Positions 58,278 through 64,000 of a stretch of 64,000 bases of DNA are shown here, in pieces. The DNA is taken from the NCBI GenBank assembly GCA_964016985.1, contig OZ024826.1:9039855-9103854 (forward strand), in the 5' to 3' direction. Each line of letters opens with the position of its first letter. Positions within the stretch are counted from its first letter, which is position 1. Both the position numbers and the translations under genes were made by a program. The notes under the pieces are model-generated. The model saw only the letters and a program-made list of their open reading frames with translations, had not been told where the DNA came from and made no database searches. Source of the DNA: Anodontia alba. Its lineage: Eukaryota; Mollusca; Bivalvia; Lucinida; Lucinidae.

Positions 58278-58483
58278 CTTAAGATAATCATAGGAACATA
58301 GTACATCTGGCTCAATGTTCATGCGCAGAACTGTAAACTTGACAATATAGAAATCTGGAGCTTTGATGATCCAGGTACAGTCTATATTGTTTTCATACAA
58401 ACCGTCGCCGTCCCCATCTATGGATCTAAGCCAGCCCGTTGTATTGGTCAGTAGGTCACCGCATTCCCAAGTTATATCTGGCA
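58278..58483 (-). CDS. Multi-CUB-domain gene, exon A (5'-most recognised)
   Basis: The exon is 206 bp, with acceptor TGTATTACAG and donor GTAACA. Two leading bases complete a codon from an unseen upstream exon, then 68 codons follow and it ends phase 0. It encodes the first half of a CUB domain: PDITWECGDLLTNTTGWLRS, IDGDGDGLYENNIDCTWII, KAPDFYIVKFTVLRM and CSYDYLK. The acidic DGDGDG loop again replaces the SPxYP segment. Exon B supplies the second half. The Met at the apparent ORF start reads from intron sequence and is unlikely to be real. Confidence 0.85.
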
Positions 58484-59225
58484 CTGTAATACAGAAGCTA
58501 AAGCTAAAATATCTATCTAAACAAACGCTTTACCGTAAATTTAACCAGCACAACCACCAAACACAAATCGAAGAAATATCTCAGCCGCACGGTCAGAAAC
58601 TTACATTTGAACATATGTGCCCGGGGATTATTTAGATCAGCCCGCAGAGTCTGATGTGAATGTTAACAGGTTGCATTGTTTGATGACTGATGATGCAAAG
58701 CTTCTTCATTTGGACAACAAAAATTATATAATCATATTTTGCGGATACACGGGCTATTCCATTGGCAGCAGGTACGTTTCCGCACGTTGCGGCTCTTTCG
58801 AGTATTGCTTTTTTATGGAGGTACACAGAATGCATTTTTGCGCTAAATATTTCATGTCAAGTGAAGGGGTATTTTATCATACACTTATTGCTTGTATTAC
58901 AGTTGATAAGTGATTTAGCTCCCACGCCCTGTTCGTACCCTGCCATCTCGGCTACACAGTCCAAAGAGCTGTCTCGAGGGCCCGGACAGAATTCTGTCGG
59001 CCATGCAAAAATCATCACTGAGAAAGGGTACAAAATTGTTAAACTGACAGTAATAAAAAGCTGGAGAAGCATTAAAATAGCTTTTCGGTCAAGTTTGGTG
59101 ATTCTTTTTGTGTTATTCTCATGTAAAGGATGGTAACTTATTGCCAATTTATTGCCAAGAAATCAGATACTATTTAGTGAAAGGGAAGAAACTCGAAGAA
59201 ATATTTCACGTGTATTCACTTCATA
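58484..59225. other. Spacer upstream of exon A
   Basis: No earlier CUB exon was found. ORFs on both strands (58617-58913, 58762-59136, 58857-59147) show no domain. Confidence 0.4.
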
Positions 59226-59838
59226 GTTGAAAACAAAACAACAATGGATTCAGACCAAACCAAGCGTCTTTTTGGGCCCGTTTGTAGCAGAAATTGAAGA
59301 ACTTGATCGGAGATATAACAACCAACATATTTTTTATGTAAATATGGATGTGAGTGGAAACACAGTGTCCAAAAGAGTCCAAGTATTCTCCAGCCACCAA
59401 TTTTCATGTAGATAGAACTACTACTAGCAATTTAATATTCAAGACTGTCACTAATGAAGACATTAGCCAATTCGTTAAATACAAGGTATTATAGTGTGAA
59501 AACATCATACAGTCGGACAAATGTAGGCACAGTCGAGATGTCTTTGCTTCCAAAATTAAAACTTGAAAACAATAGGGTCTCGGAAACAAAAACAAAAAAA
59601 GATGGCAGAGTCACTAGAAAAAAAAGATTTTAAGCAATTGTATGGTAAAAACAAAACCTTAGAGCGGGTAAATCGTCTGTTGTTTTATGCTTTTGTTGCA
59701 TAGAAAATCAGCTGCTATCACTTCAGAGTTTGTACCTTATTTGAACTATAAGGGACGCAAAGATCGTTCATCTATTTATGCAGCTGCAGTATTAAAATCA
59801 AATTGGTTACCTCTGCTGATATTCTGACTAATAACATA

Positions 59839-59861
59839 AACACACACACACACACGCACAC

Positions 59862-59916
<55 letters not shown>

Positions 59917-59964
59917 TAAAGTATACTGCAAATTCTCTCTCTCTCTCTCCCTCTCTCTCTCTCA
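59839..59964 (+). repeat. (CA)n and (CT)n microsatellites
   Basis: (CA)n with CG variants at 59839-59914 and (CT)n at 59935-59964. They lie just upstream of the recombinase block at 60012. Confidence 0.9.
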
Positions 59965-60183
59965 GTTTGCGCATGTGAAGTAACCTCTTTTGTCTCTCTC
60001 TCTCTTTTCAGCCAATCCTGAGGCATTAATCAATGTCATCTTTAACAATTACATGCACTACGGACTGAATGGGAGATACGAAAATGAATACCTGAAACAC
60101 ACAGAGCGGGCAACGAAGAATAGGCATGGGACAACAGGCGAGACAAGAAGCGTTTCGCCTGTTTCCGAAATCAGGTATGGAGC

Positions 60184-60282
60184 TCTCTCTCTCTCTCTGT
60201 GTCTCTTTCTCTCTGTGTCTCTGTGTCTCTTTCTCTCTGTCTGTCTGTCTGTCTCTCTCTCTCTGTCTCTCTCTCTCTCTCT
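60184..60282 (+). repeat. CT/TCTG-rich microsatellite
   Basis: About 100 bp of CTCTCT and CTGT units between the first and second recombinase blocks. ORFs through it are artefacts. Confidence 0.9.
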
Positions 60283-61552
60283 GAAAATACCTGTACAGGA
60301 AATGCGTTTATTTTGTATCATTTATTACTAGTATATTTCAAAGTAAGACAGTACCAAATAAAATTTGATCCATATTTCAGGGGACCCCCTTTCTCCAATC
60401 AAAATGCACAAAGAATACCAAAGACGACGACCGGAAGATGAAAACGAGCCCAGTAGTAGATTCTATTTACAGATAAACAAAACCACTAAGAGTGACATGT
60501 GGTATAAGCGCCAGTAAATGGAGAAACGTTTTGGGAGGATAAGTGAAAAACATGACAGAGAAAGGTATATGATAAATAACCGAAATTGACAGCTAGTTTA
60601 AAAATGTATACACAATATGGAAGCCAGAGAGTTTGAAGTATGTATAAACAAAACATTGTACAATCTCTCTGCCAAACAATTTCTCGTAAACATCACTACT
60701 GTGTACTGAAATATTCAATAACCTTCCCACGAATTCATACGAATAACACAATTGTGTTATGTAATGCTATGTAATGCTATACATTATTAATTACCCAAAA
60801 AAATTGATCGTTTAACCATTTTGTTCCGATTCTCAGGATTTCGTTTTGCAGCCTGACTAACCACAGTGCTTGAAAGACAACTGCTACAAAACTCCTTGAT
60901 GCAGGCTGAGATTATGCAGCTGAGAGGCCACAAGAATCTGCAGTCTATCATCAATTACAGTTCCCTTTCATTTGATAGACAGAAACACATGTCCGGTGAG
61001 CTATCCAGCTTTGCGAAATAACAAAAATGACCAGCAGCGAAAAGAAACACCTACCACTACAACTGCGGCTCCTTCTCAAAGAGCTTAGGCAGTTGAAAGT
61101 TCTGTTCAGAAACTCGCCTTAAACCATTCGCATGGCAATGGCCTACAAGATGTTTTACAGGCTATAAATGCAGTAAATGAAGCACTCGTCCATGATAACT
61201 GTGACTTATCTATCTCTGTAACAAATCAGGGAATAAGTGTGACATCTCCAGGAAGTTGGAGACAAAATTCATTTTCCCTGTTCCATAATTCAACAATTAA
61301 TGGCCACAATAATATGCATTTCCGTGGACAGCAAAACTAAAGTTGTACAAGTAAAATTCCAATGTAAGACATTTACTCATTTAGTTTTGTTGTTTGTAAT
61401 TTTTTTTTATTTTGTTGATTGATCCTTTGCAGAGTGTGCAAGCATTAGTAACAAGTAGTTAAGGAGTAAACTTGGTTTTAAGCAAATTTTTTTCTTTTAT
61501 CCTAAAATATATTATTACGTAAATAAACGTATGATAAAAGAATATAACACGG

Positions 61553-61672
61553 TTGATGTAATCTCAGCCTTGGTCGAGGCCATTGGCCTCTCTCAGCTCT
61601 CACCGTTATGGCTCGGCTTGAGACAGGCAACCCAGGCCGAGACCAGGGCCGAGATCAAAACAACCGGGTATT
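61553..61672. mobile_element. Possible fold-back element
   Basis: TAATCTCAGCCTTGGTCGAG at left and CCGAGACCAGGGCCGAGATC at right are imperfect inverted repeats about 120 bp apart. The interior is G+C-rich with repeated GGCC words. No target duplication is clear. Confidence 0.4.
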
Positions 61673-61799
61673 ATTTTATATTTCCCGCCTTTGCGAAAAT
61701 CGCAGATTCTGGTCTCTATGGACATCCGCACAGACTATCAGAGACTTTTATGCCCGTTAATGCATTCTAAAGTATTCAATAATAATGTAAGAGGGCAAA

Positions 61800-62080
61800 G
61801 AAGACATGATCAGAAAGGCTGATCTTTTATCGGCCGCAGTCCTTGCACCGCTCATATGGCCGTGTCCAGCTACAACAATGCCTTCGAGCATGCGCAAATG
61901 TGCAGATTCACATCATCTTGCTCATGCTCAAAGTCTCATCCAGGCATTTGCTAGCCACTGAAACTTTCTATAACATCCAATGATTCTGCTTGCGGACAGC
62001 AATGACCCTGTTCAGAAAGCACGGATACGTAAGCTGATCTGGGCCTTCGCTATCCGTATATGTCCGAAGACACGTTTTTG
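61800..62080 (+). repeat. Interspersed repeat, relative of 35336-35560
   Basis: The right end (GATCTGGGCCTTCGCT, ATGTCCGAAGACACGTTTTT) matches the reverse complement of the repeat next to exon C. The interior shares GCATGCGCA and GCAGATTCA words. The family is unknown. Confidence 0.5.
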
Positions 62081-63610
<1,530 letters not shown>

Positions 63611-63902
63611 ATTGTTCTAAGGCGGTGGTCCCGGTGTTAGTCTTACTCTTTGTTGCTTTGTGGTTTATTCTACGAGGCGATTTGTTGTATGTCTTTCCAT
63701 GTGTCATTTTGTTCTTGTGTTTTTCAGTCCTTTTAGTATTGCGATTACCTCGCTTGGGGAAGAGAGAGCTAATCTTAGTGCTTTTCGTACATTTGTTTGG
63801 TTTGTGCTTGTTTAGATTTGTCGGTTTCCTCTTCCTCTTGGGGTCTGTGAGGGGCTGCGTTTGTGATTGTGGCACTCCCCGGACTTTTCTCTTACCTTTT
63901 TT
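63611..63902 (+). mobile_element. Penelope-like element 3' end, 5'-truncated
   Basis: About 292 bp, from GTTCTAAGGCGGTGGTCCCG to GGACTTTTCTCTTACC and a six-base T-run. The ORFs on both strands (63540-63875, 63625-63930) are untranslated-region artefacts. Confidence 0.85.
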
Positions 63903-63939
63903 CCATAAGAATGGTAACCGTCGCTTTTAGTATGTTGTC

Positions 63940-64000
63940 ATTGGCTACAAAGACACATACTTCTTTTGGGATCACTCTGATGCACCACAAAATTACTCAG
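63940..64000 (+). mobile_element. Second Penelope-like lineage, start of another copy at window edge
   Basis: GGCTACAAAGACACATACTT then GGGATCACTCTGATGCACCA closely matches 31268-31315 (YKDIYF..DHSDAPQ). The copy continues beyond the window. Confidence 0.75.

Larger units (their letters stand above)
59226..61339 (+). pseudogene. Crypton-like tyrosine recombinase relic (KIAA1958/ZMYM-type C-terminal domain)
   Basis: A possible N-terminal scrap, FKTVTNEDISQFVKYK, lies near 59440-59488. An exon-like block 60012-60174 (preceded by TCTTTTCAG, followed by GTATGG) reads NPEALINVIFNNYMHYGLNG, then EYLKHTERATKNRHGTTGET. A second block from 60381 (after ATATTTCAG) reads DPLSPIKMHKEYQRRRPEDE and SSRFYLQINKTTKSDMWYKR. 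A third, near 60860-61010, reads LTNHSA-stop-KTTATKLLDAG, then after a frameshift AEIMQLRGHKNLQSIINYSS and LSFDRQKHMSGELSSF. A tail, SGNWRQNSFSLFHNSTINGH, ends at a stop near 61339. The HxxR...HKN...Y layout is that of tyrosine recombinases. The expected catalytic Arg codon is TGA. Stops and frameshifts make it inactive. Confidence 0.7.

Noticed and set aside
59772..60331. ORFs rich in Arg/Glu, Ser/Leu or Cys/Val around 59.8-60.4 kb
   Set aside because: They read through CA, CT and CTGT microsatellites; only the recombinase-like blocks at 60012-60174 and 60381 onward carry family motifs.

Overview
This is a gene-poor, AT-rich, repeat-dense stretch of a metazoan nuclear genome. A marine invertebrate, most likely a bivalve mollusc, fits best. 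The reasons are Penelope-like reverse transcriptases, a tRNA-headed SINE, a Crypton-like tyrosine recombinase relic, several families of short inverted-repeat elements, elements cored by ~90-160 bp tandem repeats, and a multi-CUB-domain gene with short exons and very long introns. The species call rests on family recognition only. There are no bacterial operons, and almost every long ORF is a transposon relic or a reading-frame accident inside a repeat.

The one host gene I can support is on the minus strand. Five exons (58278-58483, 41532-41694, 35579-35766, 32693-33037, 13081-13446) have GT/AG borders. Their phases match at all four junctions, and together they encode about 3.5 tandem CUB domains. 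The gene runs off the recognisable part at both ends. Its introns hold nearly everything else.

Layout. 1-13 kb: MITEs, a SINE, tandem-repeat-cored elements, a decayed LINE (6.7-10.1 kb, minus), a Penelope-like fragment (10.1-11.35 kb) and a possible death-fold relic (11.4-11.8 kb). 13.6-31.2 kb: a degenerate satellite with a 26-bp monomer fills most of the 19-kb intron between the last two CUB exons. It contains an inverted block, a trimeric higher-order zone and many nested transposons, including a twin pair of near-perfect palindromic elements with TA target duplications. 31.2-43.6 kb: a second Penelope-like lineage, three CUB exons and inverted-repeat elements close to splice sites. 43.6-57 kb: a near full-length LINE (44.46-48.16 kb) inserted into a tandem-repeat-cored element, then a nest of Penelope-like copies, some inserted into others. 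58-64 kb: the most upstream CUB exon, a plus-strand Crypton-like pseudogene, long microsatellites, one more Penelope-like 3' end and the start of another second-lineage copy at the window edge.

The dominant mobile family is one Penelope-like element. At least 17 fragments on both strands mostly share one 3' terminus and differ in where their 5' ends are cut, as expected for target-primed reverse transcription. Its 3' untranslated region produces a recurring hydrophobic ORF of about 60-100 codons on either strand. These ORFs should not be annotated as genes.
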